A stretch of DNA of 60,698 nucleotides, from NCBI GenBank assembly GCA_934567355.1, contig CAKTJC010000016.1:1-60698 (forward strand), read 5' to 3'. Every line of letters begins with the position of its first letter. Position 1 is the stretch's first letter. This stretch comes from an uncultured Oscillospiraceae bacterium (GTDB taxonomy: Bacteria > Bacillota > Clostridia > Oscillospirales > Oscillospiraceae). Positions 1 through 11,600 of the stretch are shown here, one piece after another. Position numbers and translations under genes: made by a program. The notes under the pieces are model-generated. The model was not told where the DNA came from and ran no database searches. It saw nothing but the letters and a program-made list of their open reading frames with translations.

Positions 1-21
1 CCCCAAATTTAGCGGAAGGTA

Positions 22-236
22 CGTTGAATGGCACGCAGTTCGACGAAAATGTAGGGGACGATGCCCACATCGTCCCGCAATCTTACGGAACTTCCGCGGC
101 GCGTTGAATGGGACGGGTGGACGGGATCATAAATAACATTTCCCCATTCAACCGGGCATGGAAATAATCCGTCCCGGCGCGGGACGATGTGGGCATCGTC
201 CCCTACAAACAAGCCGGCGGCACATGCCATTCAACG
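22..236. repeat. Nested palindromic intergenic repeat
   Basis: This stretch is a set of nested inverted repeats and holds no convincing gene. The outer arms are 22-33 and 225-236 (CGTTGAATGGCA and its complement). A 28-bp pair lies at 51-78 and 179-206, and each of those copies is itself a palindrome (GGGACGATG, 4-nt loop, CATCGTCCC). An inner pair around GTTGAATGGG lies at 103-112 and 143-152. A related palindrome occurs at 8552-8576. It is most likely an interspersed non-coding repeat. Nothing else is recognisable in 1-375 apart from the terminator at its end. Confidence 0.7.
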
Positions 237-324
237 AAGTGCATTCCGCATTTTACCTGTCGCCGCCCCTCATCAGTCTCGCTTCGCTCGACAGCTTCCC
301 CCCGGGGGAAGCCGAGGGGGAGCG

Positions 325-361
325 AAAATTGACGCCCCGCGGCGTGTTGCCGTGGGGCGTC
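325..361 (-). terminator. Rho-independent terminator of glnS
   Basis: A 13-bp GC-rich stem (331-343 with 349-361, one wobble, 5-nt loop) is followed on the minus strand by AATTTT. It lies 15 bp beyond the glnS stop codon. Confidence 0.8.
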
Positions 362-375
362 AGAAGGCGTATCGA

Positions 376-2055
<1,680 letters not shown>

Positions 2056-2106
2056 ATAAAAACATCCTCTCTTCTGCTGGAATGGTTTCAAAATGTATAA
2101 TGACGC

Positions 2107-2135
2107 ATTATACCCCATTTCCTGCCTGTTTGCAA
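2107..2135 (-). promoter_or_regulatory. glnS promoter
   Basis: Read on the minus strand there is TTGCAA, a 17-nt spacer and TATAAT, about 50 bp before the glnS start codon. Confidence 0.75.
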
Positions 2136-2191
2136 CAGTTTTATTCGGGCGCGGAAATGAAAAGCCGGGGAAATGTACACGAATATTTTAC

Positions 2192-2220
2192 TTGCTCAAT
2201 TGTAGGTTATATGCTAAAAT
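2192..2220 (+). promoter_or_regulatory. pyrH operon promoter
   Basis: TTGCTC, a 17-nt spacer and TAAAAT, with an extended -10 TG one base upstream. It lies about 55 bp before the pyrH start. Confidence 0.6.
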
Positions 2221-2275
2221 ACAGTCGATGCAGTCTGCACAGAGGCAGACAGCTGGAACAAAGGAGTGAGAAAGC

Positions 2276-2995
2276 TTGGCAGAAGTCAAATATAAGCGCA
2301 TTTTGCTGAAGGTAAGCGGCGAGGCGCTGGCAGGGGACGCCCACCGGGGGCTGGACTTTGCCGTCATCAATTCCGTGTGCGAGGTGATCCGGCAGTGCCG
2401 CAGTCTGGGCGTACAGATCGGCCTCGTCATCGGCGGCGGCAATTTCTGGCGCGGCGTGAAGGACGGAGCGGATAAGATGCAGCGTTCCCACGGCGACGCC
2501 ATGGGTATGCTGGCGACCGTGATGAATTCCATCGCCATGGCGGATGCGCTGGAAAAGCACGGGGTGGATGCCCGGGTGCTGACCGCCGTGGAGATGAACA
2601 AATTCGCCGAATACTTCACCCGGGACACCGCTGACCGTTACCTGAATGAGGGCAAGGTGGTCATCTTTGCAGGCGGCACCGGCAATCCCTATTTCTCCAC
2701 CGATACCGGCGCGGTGCTGCGGGGCGTGGAGATCGAGGCGGACGCCATCCTGATGGCAAAGAATGTGGACGGCATCTATTCCGCCGATCCCAACAAGGAT
2801 CCCAACGCCGTCAAGTTCGATACCCTCACCTACGACGAGGTGCTGGCGCGCCACCTGCAGGCGACGGATACCACCGCCATGACCCTGGCGATGGATAACC
2901 ATATGACCCTGGTATGCTTTGCCCTGAAAGACCCCCAAAACATCCTCCGCGTGGTATGCGGAGAAAAAATCGGAACGATCGTCAAGGAGGATTAA
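2276..2995 (+). CDS. pyrH: UMP kinase
   Basis: This 239-residue amino-acid-kinase-fold enzyme phosphorylates UMP to UDP in pyrimidine nucleotide synthesis. Recognisable features are the N-terminal LLKVSGEALAG nucleotide loop, IGGGNFWRG, and the DTGAVLRGVE and NVDGIYSADP segments of the active site. It starts at TTG; AAAGGAG sits 9 nt upstream and the protein start MAEVKYKRILLKVSG is typical of the family. It is the first gene of a run with frr 3 bp downstream, the usual bacterial pairing. Length equals that of the family. Confidence 0.97.
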   Translation: MAEVKYKRILLKVSGEALAGDAHRGLDFAVINSVCEVIRQCRSLGVQIGLVIGGGNFWRGVKDGADKMQRSHGDAMGMLATVMNSIAMADALEKHGVDARVLTAVEMNKFAEYFTRDTADRYLNEGKVVIFAGGTGNPYFSTDTGAVLRGVEIEADAILMAKNVDGIYSADPNKDPNAVKFDTLTYDEVLARHLQATDTTAMTLAMDNHMTLVCFALKDPQNILRVVCGEKIGTIVKED

Positions 2996-2998
2996 CAA

Positions 2999-3553
2999 AT
3001 GAGCGTTGATTTCAAAGAGTATTCCAGAAGAATGGAAAAAACCCTGGAGCACCTGGGCGACGACTTCGGCGCCGTCCGCGCCGGACGTGCCAACCCCCAG
3101 GTTCTCGACCGCATTACGGTGGAGTATTATGGAAGTGAGACCCCGCTCAACGGCGTGGCAACCATTTCTTCTCCCGATGCCCGTACCCTGGTGATCTCCC
3201 CCTGGGACAGCAAGCTGCTGAAAGACATCCAGAAAGCCATCCAGGTTTCCGACCTGGGCATCAATCCCCAGAACGACGGCCGGGTGATCCGCCTGACCTT
3301 CCCCCAGCTGACCGAGGAGCGCCGTAAGGATCTGACCAAGCAGGTCAAGAAATACGCCGAGGATGCCAAGGTCGCCCTGCGCAACATCCGCCGGGACGGC
3401 ATGGACTATGTAAAGAAGCTGAAGAAGAACAGCGAGATCACCGAGGACGACCAGAAGAAGGCCGAAAAGGACTTGCAGGATCTGCTGGATAAGTATATCA
3501 AGAATGTGGATGCCGCCCTTGCCGCCAAGGAAAAGGAACTGATGGCAATCTGA
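2999..3553 (+). CDS. frr: Ribosome recycling factor
   Basis: This 184-residue protein, with EF-G, splits post-termination ribosomes. The sequence shows the family features: a helical N-terminus, the central AGRANPQVLDRITVEYYG segment leading into the small beta domain, and the long C-terminal helix with charged repeats. The ribosome binding site AAGGAGG lies inside the 3' end of pyrH, suggesting coupled translation. Two hairpins follow it, so transcription may partly end here before uppS. Confidence 0.97.
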   Translation: MSVDFKEYSRRMEKTLEHLGDDFGAVRAGRANPQVLDRITVEYYGSETPLNGVATISSPDARTLVISPWDSKLLKDIQKAIQVSDLGINPQNDGRVIRLTFPQLTEERRKDLTKQVKKYAEDAKVALRNIRRDGMDYVKKLKKNSEITEDDQKKAEKDLQDLLDKYIKNVDAALAAKEKELMAI

Positions 3554-3567
3554 CCCCCTGTTTTTCA

Positions 3568-3640
3568 CCCCCGGCAGCAATGCCGGGGGATGAAAGGCTG
3601 AAAAGAGGAAGCCCATGAGGCTGCCTCTTTTCAGCTTTCC
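3568..3640 (+). terminator. Double hairpin/terminator after frr
   Basis: The first stem pairs 3568-3576 with 3581-3589. The second pairs GCTGAAAAGAGG (3597-3608) with 3624-3635, has an inner GCC/GGC pair, and is followed by TTTCC. It lies between frr and uppS. Confidence 0.7.
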
Positions 3641-3683
3641 ATATGTGATGTAAAGAACAGATAATCAGAAAGAGGTGCACCCA

Positions 3684-4412
3684 TTGGCACTGAATGATAC
3701 ACAGGAGATTACCAGACCCGCGCCGCCGCAGCATATTGCCATCATCATGGACGGCAACGGGCGCTGGGCGAAAAAGCGGGGGCTGCCCCGCACCGCAGGG
3801 CATGCCGCCGGGGCGGAGGCATTCCGCCGCATTGCAAACTACTGCCGCACCCTGGGCGTGGAATACCTGACGGTTTACGCCTTTTCCACCGAAAACTGGA
3901 AGCGCTCTGCCGACGAGGTTTCCGGCATCATGCGCCTGCTGCGGCGCTACCTGGAGGAAGCGCTGGCGGATATGGAAAAGAACCGTGTCCGCTTCAAATT
4001 CTTCGGCGACCTGTCCCGGCTCAGCCCGGAACTGCAGAAGCTGTGCCGCAACGCCGAGACGCGCTCGGCAGACTACGACGTGCAGGTGAATTTCTGCCTG
4101 AACTACGGCGGCCGCGACGAGATCATCCACGCGGCCAAGGCATTTGCCGCAGATGTGGCGGCGGGCAGGGTCAGTGCGGACGCGCTGACCGAGGAGGTCT
4201 TCTCCGGCTATCTCTATTCCGCCGGAGTGCCCGACCCGGAGCTCATCATCCGTCCCTCCGGCGAGGAACGCACCAGCAATTTCCTGCTGTGGCAGTCCGC
4301 CTATTCGGAGTATGTGTTCATGGATGTGCTCTGGCCGGACTTCATGCCGGAGCATCTTGACCGGGCGATTGAGGAATATCATCGGCGCAGCCGCCGTTTT
4401 GGAGGAACATAA
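3684..4412 (+). CDS. uppS: Isoprenyl transferase (undecaprenyl diphosphate synthase)
   Basis: This 242-residue cis-prenyltransferase adds isopentenyl diphosphate units to make undecaprenyl diphosphate, the lipid carrier of wall synthesis. Family signatures are the IIMDGNGRWA loop with the catalytic Asp near residue 23, VYAFSTENWKR, and RPSGEERTSNFLLWQ near the C-terminus. A GTG lies at 3675, but AGAAAGAGG (3666-3674) would abut it. The TTG at 3684 gives a 9-nt spacer and was chosen. The gene ends within the ribosome binding site of cdsA (GGAGG at 4401), so the two are probably translationally coupled. It is followed by cdsA and dxr, the standard order. Confidence 0.95.
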   Translation: MALNDTQEITRPAPPQHIAIIMDGNGRWAKKRGLPRTAGHAAGAEAFRRIANYCRTLGVEYLTVYAFSTENWKRSADEVSGIMRLLRRYLEEALADMEKNRVRFKFFGDLSRLSPELQKLCRNAETRSADYDVQVNFCLNYGGRDEIIHAAKAFAADVAAGRVSADALTEEVFSGYLYSAGVPDPELIIRPSGEERTSNFLLWQSAYSEYVFMDVLWPDFMPEHLDRAIEEYHRRSRRFGGT

Positions 4413-4413
4413 T

Positions 4414-5229
4414 ATGAAAAAAAGAATTATCGCCGCCGCCGTGCTCATTCCGGTGCTGGTGCTGGTGGTGCTGGTCGCACCGAAGATCGTGGCCGCCATT
4501 GTGTGGGGGCTTTTGATGGCGGTGGGCGCGTACGAGCTGCTGTACGTCACGGGCCTGGTGCGCCACCCCCGCATGGTGCTGTATTCCGCGCTGATGGCGC
4601 TGGCGATCTCCCTGTGGAGCAACTATGGCTCCGAGCGCAGCATTGCCCTGCTGGGGCTGCTGGTGTTCTGGATCCTGCTGTTCTCCGAGCTGATGGCAAA
4701 CCATGTGAAGATCAGCCTGGAGATGGTGATGGACTGCTTCTTCGCCGGTGCGGTGGTGCCGTACCTGCTGTCGTCCCTCATTCGGATATTGAGCATTTCC
4801 TCCACCGGGCGCTATCTGATCCCCATTCCCTTTGTGGTGGCGTTTCTGTCCGATGCGGGGGCGTATTTTGCCGGGAGCATGTTCGGCAAGCACAAGCTTG
4901 CGCCCGTGGTCAGCCCCAATAAGACTGTGGAGGGCGTCGTGGGCGGTTTGCTCAGCTCCGTGGTGGGTATGCTAATTTATGGGCTCATTATGCAGCTGGC
5001 GTGCCGCTTCCAGGTGAACTACGGTGCGGCGCTGCTGTACGGTCTGCTTGGCAGCGCCGTGGGCGTGTTCGGCGACCTGTGCTTCTCCGTGTTCAAGCGG
5101 ATGTCCGGTATCAAGGATTTCGGCACCATGATCCCCGGCCACGGCGGCTTTTATGACCGCTTCGATTCCATGGTGACCGTCGCCCCCTTTGTGGAGGCCA
5201 TGATCCTGCTGATGCCGGTGGTGAACTGA
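4414..5229 (+). CDS. cdsA: Phosphatidate cytidylyltransferase (CDP-diacylglycerol synthase)
   Basis: This 271-residue integral membrane enzyme makes CDP-diacylglycerol from CTP and phosphatidate, feeding phospholipid synthesis. Several hydrophobic segments start right at the N-terminus (AAAVLIPVLVLVVLV). The family signature lies in the C-terminal half: SDAGAYFAG, SPNKTVEG, and FGTMIPGHGGFYDRFDS. The ATG start lies 1 nt after the uppS stop, with GGAGG 8 nt upstream. dxr begins 1 nt after its stop. Confidence 0.95.
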   Translation: MKKRIIAAAVLIPVLVLVVLVAPKIVAAIVWGLLMAVGAYELLYVTGLVRHPRMVLYSALMALAISLWSNYGSERSIALLGLLVFWILLFSELMANHVKISLEMVMDCFFAGAVVPYLLSSLIRILSISSTGRYLIPIPFVVAFLSDAGAYFAGSMFGKHKLAPVVSPNKTVEGVVGGLLSSVVGMLIYGLIMQLACRFQVNYGAALLYGLLGSAVGVFGDLCFSVFKRMSGIKDFGTMIPGHGGFYDRFDSMVTVAPFVEAMILLMPVVN

Positions 5230-5230
5230 T

Positions 5231-6382
5231 ATGGTCAAATGCGTCAGTATCCTCGGCTCCACCGGCTCCATCGGCCGCCAGAGCCTGGATGTGATCAGCC
5301 GCCTGGAGGGCATCCGGGTGGCGGCGCTGGCAGCAGGAACCAGCGTCCGGAAGATGGCGGAGCAGTGCCGCCGGTTCCGTCCCCGGCTGGCTGTGATGGC
5401 CACGCAGGAGGCGGCGGAAGCGCTGAAGGCGGAGCTGCAGGACATGGAGCTGGCCATTGCCTGGGGCGAAAATGGGTTAATACAGGCGGCTACAATGCCG
5501 GAGGCGGACTGCGTCATTACCGCCGTGGTGGGCATGGTCGGCCTGAAGCCCACGCTGGCGGCCATCCGTGAAAAGAAGAGGATCGGCCTTGCCAACAAAG
5601 AGACTCTGGTGTGTGCCGGAGAGCTGGTGATGGCCGAGGCGGAAAAATACGGGGCGCAGATCGTCCCGGTGGACTCCGAGCATTCCGCCATTTTCCAGTG
5701 CCTCATGGGCTGCGGCGACAGGAAAGAGATGCGCAGGATCCTGCTCACCTGCTCCGGCGGCCCCTTCTTCGGCATGGATGCCGGGCAGCTGCGGCATGTG
5801 ACCAAGGCGGATGCCCTGAAGCATCCCAACTGGAAAATGGGTCCGAAGATCACGGTGGACTGCGCCACCCTGATGAATAAGGGGCTGGAGGTCATCGAGG
5901 CCATGCGCCTTTACCGGGTGCCGTTGGAGCAGGTAGAGGTGCTGATCCACCGGCAGAGCATCGTCCACAGCCTGGTGGAATTCACCGACGGCGCGGTGAT
6001 GGCGCAGCTGGGCACGCCGGATATGCGCCTGCCCATCCAGCTGGCGCTGACCTATCCCCAGCGGACGGAAAGCCCGGTGGAGCACCTGGATCTGACCAAA
6101 TGCCCGCCGCTGACCTTCTGCCCGCCGGATTACGAAAAATTCCCCTGCCTGGCGCTGGCGCGGGAATGCGCCCGGCGCGGCGGCACGGCATGCCCGGCCA
6201 TGAACGGCGCCAACGAAGAGGCGGTAGCCCTGTTCCTGGCGGACAAAATCGGATTTTATGACATCTACCGGCTGGTTGCTCGGGCGGTGGAGCAGGTTCC
6301 CTTCATCCAGGATCCCACTTTGGAGGAGATCCTGGAGGCCGACCGGCTGGCGCGGCTGGCGGTGCGGCAAAATCAGTTCTAA
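5231..6382 (+). CDS. dxr: 1-deoxy-D-xylulose 5-phosphate reductoisomerase
   Basis: This 383-residue enzyme carries out the first committed step of the MEP isoprenoid pathway, turning DXP into 2-C-methyl-D-erythritol 4-phosphate with NADPH. Seen in the sequence: the N-terminal NADPH loop ILGSTGSIG, GLANKETLVCAGELV, and the metal/substrate segment PVDSEHSAIFQ. Length fits the family. Together with ispG downstream and uppS upstream, it places isoprenoid supply and use in one cluster. It begins 1 nt after the cdsA stop, with no room for a separate promoter. Confidence 0.97.
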   Translation: MVKCVSILGSTGSIGRQSLDVISRLEGIRVAALAAGTSVRKMAEQCRRFRPRLAVMATQEAAEALKAELQDMELAIAWGENGLIQAATMPEADCVITAVVGMVGLKPTLAAIREKKRIGLANKETLVCAGELVMAEAEKYGAQIVPVDSEHSAIFQCLMGCGDRKEMRRILLTCSGGPFFGMDAGQLRHVTKADALKHPNWKMGPKITVDCATLMNKGLEVIEAMRLYRVPLEQVEVLIHRQSIVHSLVEFTDGAVMAQLGTPDMRLPIQLALTYPQRTESPVEHLDLTKCPPLTFCPPDYEKFPCLALARECARRGGTACPAMNGANEEAVALFLADKIGFYDIYRLVARAVEQVPFIQDPTLEEILEADRLARLAVRQNQF

Positions 6383-6396
6383 GCGAGGCTTCAATT

Positions 6397-7497
6397 ATGA
6401 CAGCATTCAGTATCATTTTCGGAATTATCCTTTTCAGTCTGCTCATTTTCATCCATGAGCTGGGGCATTTTACCGCCGCCAAGAGCTTTGGCGTGCAGGT
6501 AAACGAATTTTCCATGTTCATGGGACCCGCCCTGTGGAAGAAGAAAAAGGGCGAGACGCTGTACGCCATCCGCCTGATCCCCTTCGGCGGCTACTGTGAG
6601 ATGGAGGGCGAGAACGGCGACAGCACAGAAAATCCCCGCTCCTTCTGCGCCGCCGCCTGGTGGAAGCGGGTCATCATCCTGGTGGCAGGTCCCATGATGA
6701 ACCTGCTGGCAGGGCTGGTGCTTTTTGCCATCTTCTTTGCGCCTCAGCAGCGCTATAACGTGCCGGTGATCGCCGCCATGGAGCCGAGCTGTGCCCTGGC
6801 AGCTACGGAGGAGCAGCCCGGGCTGATGGTGGGCGACCGGATCCTCAAGGTGGACGGCAGACGGATTTATACGTACAGAGATTTTTCCCTGGTGCTCACC
6901 GCCCAGTCCGATGAGGTGAAAAATCCTGAAAACCGCCATGATCTGGTGGTTCTGCGGGACGGGAAAAAGGTTGAACTTAAGAATTTTGCCATGAAGATGC
7001 AGGAATATCCCAACGAGGACGGCACTACCACCCTGCGCTATGGTTTTAATTTCGGGAATGTGGAGCGCAGCTTTAGTACGCTGGTAAAGCAGTCCTGGAA
7101 TGCCTGCCTTTCCAATGTCCAGATGGTGGGCATCAGCCTGCAGATGCTCTTTAACGGCAAGGCCAGCGTGAAGGATCTCAGCGGTCCCGTGGGCATTGTG
7201 CACATGATGAGCGATACGGCCAACCGCTCCGGCAGCCTGTACTATGCGCTGCTGAATATGCTCTCCTTCGGCGGCCTGATTACCGTGAACCTGGGCGTGA
7301 TGAACCTGCTGCCCATTCCCGGCCTGGACGGCGCACGGGCGGTGGGCGTCCTGCTGACCGCACTGGTGGAGGGAATCACCCGGAAAAAGGTCAATCCCAA
7401 GTACGAGGGCTATATCCAGAGCGCCGGTACGCTGGTACTGTTTGCACTGCTGGGCATCATCATGTTCAAAGATGTGATCCAGATTTTTAAGGGGTAA
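6397..7497 (+). CDS. rseP: RIP metalloprotease RseP/RasP-type site-2 protease
   Basis: This 366-residue membrane zinc protease belongs to the site-2 protease family, which cuts anti-sigma factors and other membrane peptides within the bilayer. The zinc motif HELGH is at residues 20-24 in the first membrane segment. A periplasm-facing PDZ-like region follows around residues 120-190, and the second active-site motif NLLPIPGLDG lies near residue 304. No anti-sigma factor target is encoded nearby. Family members sit between dxr and ispG in many Firmicutes, as here. The ribosome binding site (GCGAGG) is weak. Confidence 0.95.
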   Translation: MTAFSIIFGIILFSLLIFIHELGHFTAAKSFGVQVNEFSMFMGPALWKKKKGETLYAIRLIPFGGYCEMEGENGDSTENPRSFCAAAWWKRVIILVAGPMMNLLAGLVLFAIFFAPQQRYNVPVIAAMEPSCALAATEEQPGLMVGDRILKVDGRRIYTYRDFSLVLTAQSDEVKNPENRHDLVVLRDGKKVELKNFAMKMQEYPNEDGTTTLRYGFNFGNVERSFSTLVKQSWNACLSNVQMVGISLQMLFNGKASVKDLSGPVGIVHMMSDTANRSGSLYYALLNMLSFGGLITVNLGVMNLLPIPGLDGARAVGVLLTALVEGITRKKVNPKYEGYIQSAGTLVLFALLGIIMFKDVIQIFKG

Positions 7498-7502
7498 GAG
7501 AA

Positions 7503-8540
7503 ATGACCAGACAGATCGTGGTGGGCGGCGTCCCCATCGGCGGCGGTGCCCCGGTGGTGATCCAGTCCATGCTCAATACCAAGACCACGGATGTGGAGGG
7601 CTGCCTGACCCAAATCAAGCAGCTGGCTTCCGCCGGATGCCAGATTGCCCGGCTGGCCGTGCCCAACCGGGAGGCGGCAAGGGGCTTTGCGGAAATCTGC
7701 AAGGAGAGCCCCCTGCCCCTGGTGGCGGACATCCATTTTGACTATCAGCTTGCCATCCTGGCGGCGGAGGGCGGTGCCAGCAAAATCCGCATCAACCCCG
7801 GCAACATCGGCGGGGAAGACCGGGTGAAGGCCGTGGTTGATGTGTGCAAGGACAAGCATATCCCCATCCGCATCGGTGTCAACGGTGGCAGCCTGGATAA
7901 GACCCTGCTGGAAAAGTATGGCCATCCCACCCCGGAAGCCTTGGTGGAGAGCGCCTTTCAGCACTTGGAGCTGCTGGAAAAGCAGGGCTTTTATGACACC
8001 TGCGTGTCCATGAAGTCCTCCCATGTGCCTGTGATGGTGGCGGCGGCTCGGCTGTTCCGCAGCAAATGCGACTACCCTCTGCACATCGGCGTCACCGAAA
8101 CCGGCCCTGTGCGCCAGGGCCTTATCAAGTCCGCCATGGGCATCGGTGCCCTGCTGCTGGACGGCATCGGCGACACCATCCGCGTCAGCCTGACGGACGA
8201 CCCGGTGGAGGAAGTGTACGCCGCCAAGGACATCCTTAAGGCGGCCGGACTGCGCAAAGAGGGCGTGGATATTATCTCCTGCCCCACCTGCGGCAGAACC
8301 CGCATTGACCTCATTGGCCTGGTGAACCAGGTGGATGCAGCCCTGAAGGACTGCAAGAAGCCCATCACCGTGGCGGTCATGGGCTGTATCGTCAACGGCC
8401 CCGGCGAAGCGCGGGAAGCCGACATCGGCATCGCCGGAGGCGACGGCTGGGGCACGATTTTTGAAAAGGGACAGCAGGTAGACAAGCGCCCCTATGACGA
8501 ACTCCTGCCCGCTCTGCTGGAACGAATCGAGAGAATGTAA
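7503..8540 (+). CDS. ispG: (E)-4-hydroxy-3-methylbut-2-enyl-diphosphate synthase
   Basis: This 345-residue iron-sulfur enzyme performs the penultimate MEP-pathway step, reducing the cyclic diphosphate to HMBPP. The N-terminal TIM-barrel part carries QSMLNT and the KIRINPGNIGG segment. The three cluster cysteines are visible in SCPTCGRT and MGCIVNGPGEA. Length is that of the short bacterial form without the plant insert. It starts 5 nt after rseP with GGGGTAAGAG as ribosome binding site. Confidence 0.97.
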   Translation: MTRQIVVGGVPIGGGAPVVIQSMLNTKTTDVEGCLTQIKQLASAGCQIARLAVPNREAARGFAEICKESPLPLVADIHFDYQLAILAAEGGASKIRINPGNIGGEDRVKAVVDVCKDKHIPIRIGVNGGSLDKTLLEKYGHPTPEALVESAFQHLELLEKQGFYDTCVSMKSSHVPVMVAAARLFRSKCDYPLHIGVTETGPVRQGLIKSAMGIGALLLDGIGDTIRVSLTDDPVEEVYAAKDILKAAGLRKEGVDIISCPTCGRTRIDLIGLVNQVDAALKDCKKPITVAVMGCIVNGPGEAREADIGIAGGDGWGTIFEKGQQVDKRPYDELLPALLERIERM

Positions 8541-8551
8541 ACCTTTGGCGG

Positions 8552-8576
8552 TAGGGACGGCTACCAGCCGCCCCTA
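8552..8576. repeat. Small palindrome after ispG
   Basis: An 11-bp inverted repeat (TAGGG.CGGCT, 3-nt loop, and complement, one mismatch) begins 11 bp beyond the ispG stop. No T-run follows, so it is a poor terminator. Its GTAGGGACG start resembles the repeat at 51-78. Confidence 0.5.
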
Positions 8577-8596
8577 GAGAGCGTCCCTTTACGGCC

Positions 8597-8685
8597 ACGG
8601 TTTTTGAGTAGTACCGTCACCGGGTGGGTCAGGGCACTGCCGTATCCGTACATACTTCGTGAGTCATTAAAAAAAGATGAAAGAA
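8597..8685 (+). repeat. Interspersed repeat, copy A (upstream of polC)
   Basis: About 88 bp beginning CGGTTTTTGAGTAGTACCGTCACCGGG and ending in the TTAAAAAAAG run before polC aligns almost without gaps to 15703-15791 upstream of dnaB. The copy ends at the polC start codon region, where it takes the place of a normal ribosome binding site. Confidence 0.75.
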
Positions 8686-11600
8686 ACAGTTTATTTACTG
8701 AATATGTTTTCGGACTATGTGCCGCCTGCGGAGATCGAGGAAGCTCTTTCCCAGGCGGCCATTGTGGCTGCCGATATTCATGCGGAGAGCCGCAGCGTCC
8801 ACGTGGTGGCGCACAGTGAGTGCTATGTTCCCCGGCGGATCGTGGAAGCGATGGAGCGGGAGGTTGCCGCATTGTATGGCCTTGCCAGACTGAATATTTC
8901 CCTGACCCACCCGGAGACCGAGCTTCAGAAAATCGAGCCGGAGGAGCTGATGATGCTCTTCGTCAGTCGCAACTCCATGACCCGCGGCTCTCTCGCCGGG
9001 GCAAAATGGAGCTGGGAAGGGGAGAAGCTCACCGTCGCTCTGCGCGCCAACGGCAAGGCAGCCATTGAGGAGCTTGTTCCCCAGGTGCAGCAGGAACTGC
9101 GGAAGCGCTTCGCCGCCCCGGTGACAATTGCCGTGGAGGCGGGAGCTGCGCTGGAGGGTAAGGCGCTCTTTGACGCCATGGATACCATGCGCCAGGAGGA
9201 GATCGACCGCTATCCCACCGTCCAGGCCAGGCAGCAGGCTGCCGCGCCCCGGCAGGAGACCCAGGAGAGCCCCACCTTCTATGGCAAGCCATTCCGGGGC
9301 AGCGTTGTCGCCATGAAGGATATGTCCATGGATATGGGCACCATCATTCTCGAGGGCAAGGTCTTTGCCGTCGACCACAAGGAGCTGACCAAGCGCAATG
9401 CCTACGTCGTGAAATTCGACATGACGGACAATACCAATTCCATCCGGGTCAGCCGTTTTTTGGAGGCCAAGGAGGCAAAGCCCATCATCGAGAATGTGCA
9501 GGTCGGCTCTGTCCTGCGGGTGCAGGGCAAGCTGATCGAAGACCGGTTTGAAAATGACATGGTGCTCAAGCCCTATGCCATCATGCCCGGCAGCCTGCCC
9601 AAGCGGAAGGATCTTGCCACCGAGGGCAAGCGGGTGGAGCTGCACCTGCACACCACCATGAGCAATATGGACGCCCTCACCGATACCGCCGCCGCCGTCA
9701 AGACCGCCGCGGCCTGGGGGCATAAGGCCATCGCCATCACCGACCATGGCGTTGCCCAGTCCTTCCCCGATGCCATGAAGGCCGCCTCCAAGGCCAAGGT
9801 GGCGGGCACGGACGAGAACATCAAGATCCTCTATGGCTGCGAGGGCTATTACGTCAACGATGTGGACGACCGCATCGTGGTGCACGGCACGCAGGAAATG
9901 TCCTTTGACGATGAGTACGTCGCCTTCGACCTGGAAACCACCGGCCTGAGCTCCCGCAACGACCATATTATTGAAATCGGCGCGGTGCTTCTCCGGCGCG
10001 GCGAGGAAATAGATCGCTTCCAGACCTTTGTAGACCCGGAAATGCCCCTCAGCCCCAAGATCATCGAGCTGACCGGCATCACCCCGGATATGCTGGTGGG
10101 CGCCCCCAAGCTGGGGGAGGTGCTGCCCAAATTCCTGGATTTCATCGGCGGCCGGGTGCTGGTCGCCCACAATTCGGATTTCGACACAGGCTTCATCCGC
10201 AACGCCTGCGAGCGCCTGGGCTATCCGTACACTTATACGGCGGTGGATACCCTGATCCTCTCCCAGAACATGCTGCCCCAGCTGAGCAAATTCAAGCTGG
10301 ACATTGTGTCCAATGCCCTGAGCCTGCCGGACTTCAATCACCACCGTGCCGGGGACGACGCCATGACCTGCGGCCTGATCATGGACAGGCTCATGACCAA
10401 GATGGAGGAGGAACTGGATATTCATACCCTCCAGGCTGTAAACCCTGCCATGATCTCCCTGCGCTCCAAGGGGCGGGTCACCGACCGGCATGCCCGGCAC
10501 ATCATCATCTTTGCCAAGAACCAGGTGGGACTGCGGAATCTCTATCATCTGATTTCGGATTCCAACCTGAAGTATTTCAAGCGCGTGCCCCGGATGCCCA
10601 AATCCTCCATCCTGGAAATGCGGGAGGGGCTGATCATCGGCTCCGCCTGTGAGGCGGGTGAGCTCTTCCAGGCCATCATCGACGGCAAGAGCGAAGATGA
10701 ACTGAGGCGCATCGCCTCCTTCTATGACTATCTGGAAATTCAGCCCCTGGCCAACAACCGCTTTATGCTGGACAAGGGCATTGCCAAGGATATGGAGGAT
10801 TTGCGCAACTTCAACCGCACCGTGGTGCGCCTGGGGCAGGAGCTGGGCAAGCCGGTGGTTGCCACCGGCGACGTGCACTTCCTGAACCCGGAGGACGAGA
10901 CCTTCCGCCATATCCTCCTTGCTACCAAGGGCTTTGAGGATGCGGACAAGCCCAATCCCCTGTATTTCCGCACCACCGATGAAATGCTGGAGGAATTCAG
11001 CTACCTGGGCAAGGAGAAAGCCTATGAGGTAGTGGTCACCAACCCCAACCTCATTGCCGACATGTGCGAAAGCCTGCGCCCCGTGCCCCACAACCTGTTT
11101 GCCCCCAAGATTGAAAACTCCGTGGAGGACTTAAAGCGCCTGGTCTACGGCAAATTCAGAAGGCTCTATGGCGACAATCCCCCGGAGCTGATGACCCGCC
11201 GCGTGGAGACGGAGCTGCACGACATCATCAACTGCCACTATGACGTGATCTACATGTCCGCCCAGAAGCTGGTGCAGAACAGCCTGGAGCATGGCTATCT
11301 GGTCGGCTCCCGTGGCTCCGTCGGCTCCTCCATTGTGGCCTATATGTCCGGCATCACGGAGGTTAATTCCTTCCCGCCCCACTACCGCTGCCCCAATCCG
11401 GAATGTAAATTTGCTACCTTCGATGTGCCCAAGGGCTATGGCTGCGGCGCGGATTTGCCGGATGCAGTCTGCCCCAAGTGCGGAACGAAATTTGAAAAGG
11501 ACGGCTTTAATATCCCGTTTGAGACCTTCCTGGGCTTCGGCGGCGACAAGGTGCCGGATATTGACCTGAACTTCTCCGGTGAATACCAGGCAAAGGCCCA

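Noticed and set aside
8561..8872. Minus-strand frame containing LFLSSFFND...RPVTVLLKNR
   Set aside because: A similar peptide comes from copy B of the repeat at 15633-15827, so it is explained by the shared DNA repeat rather than by a gene.
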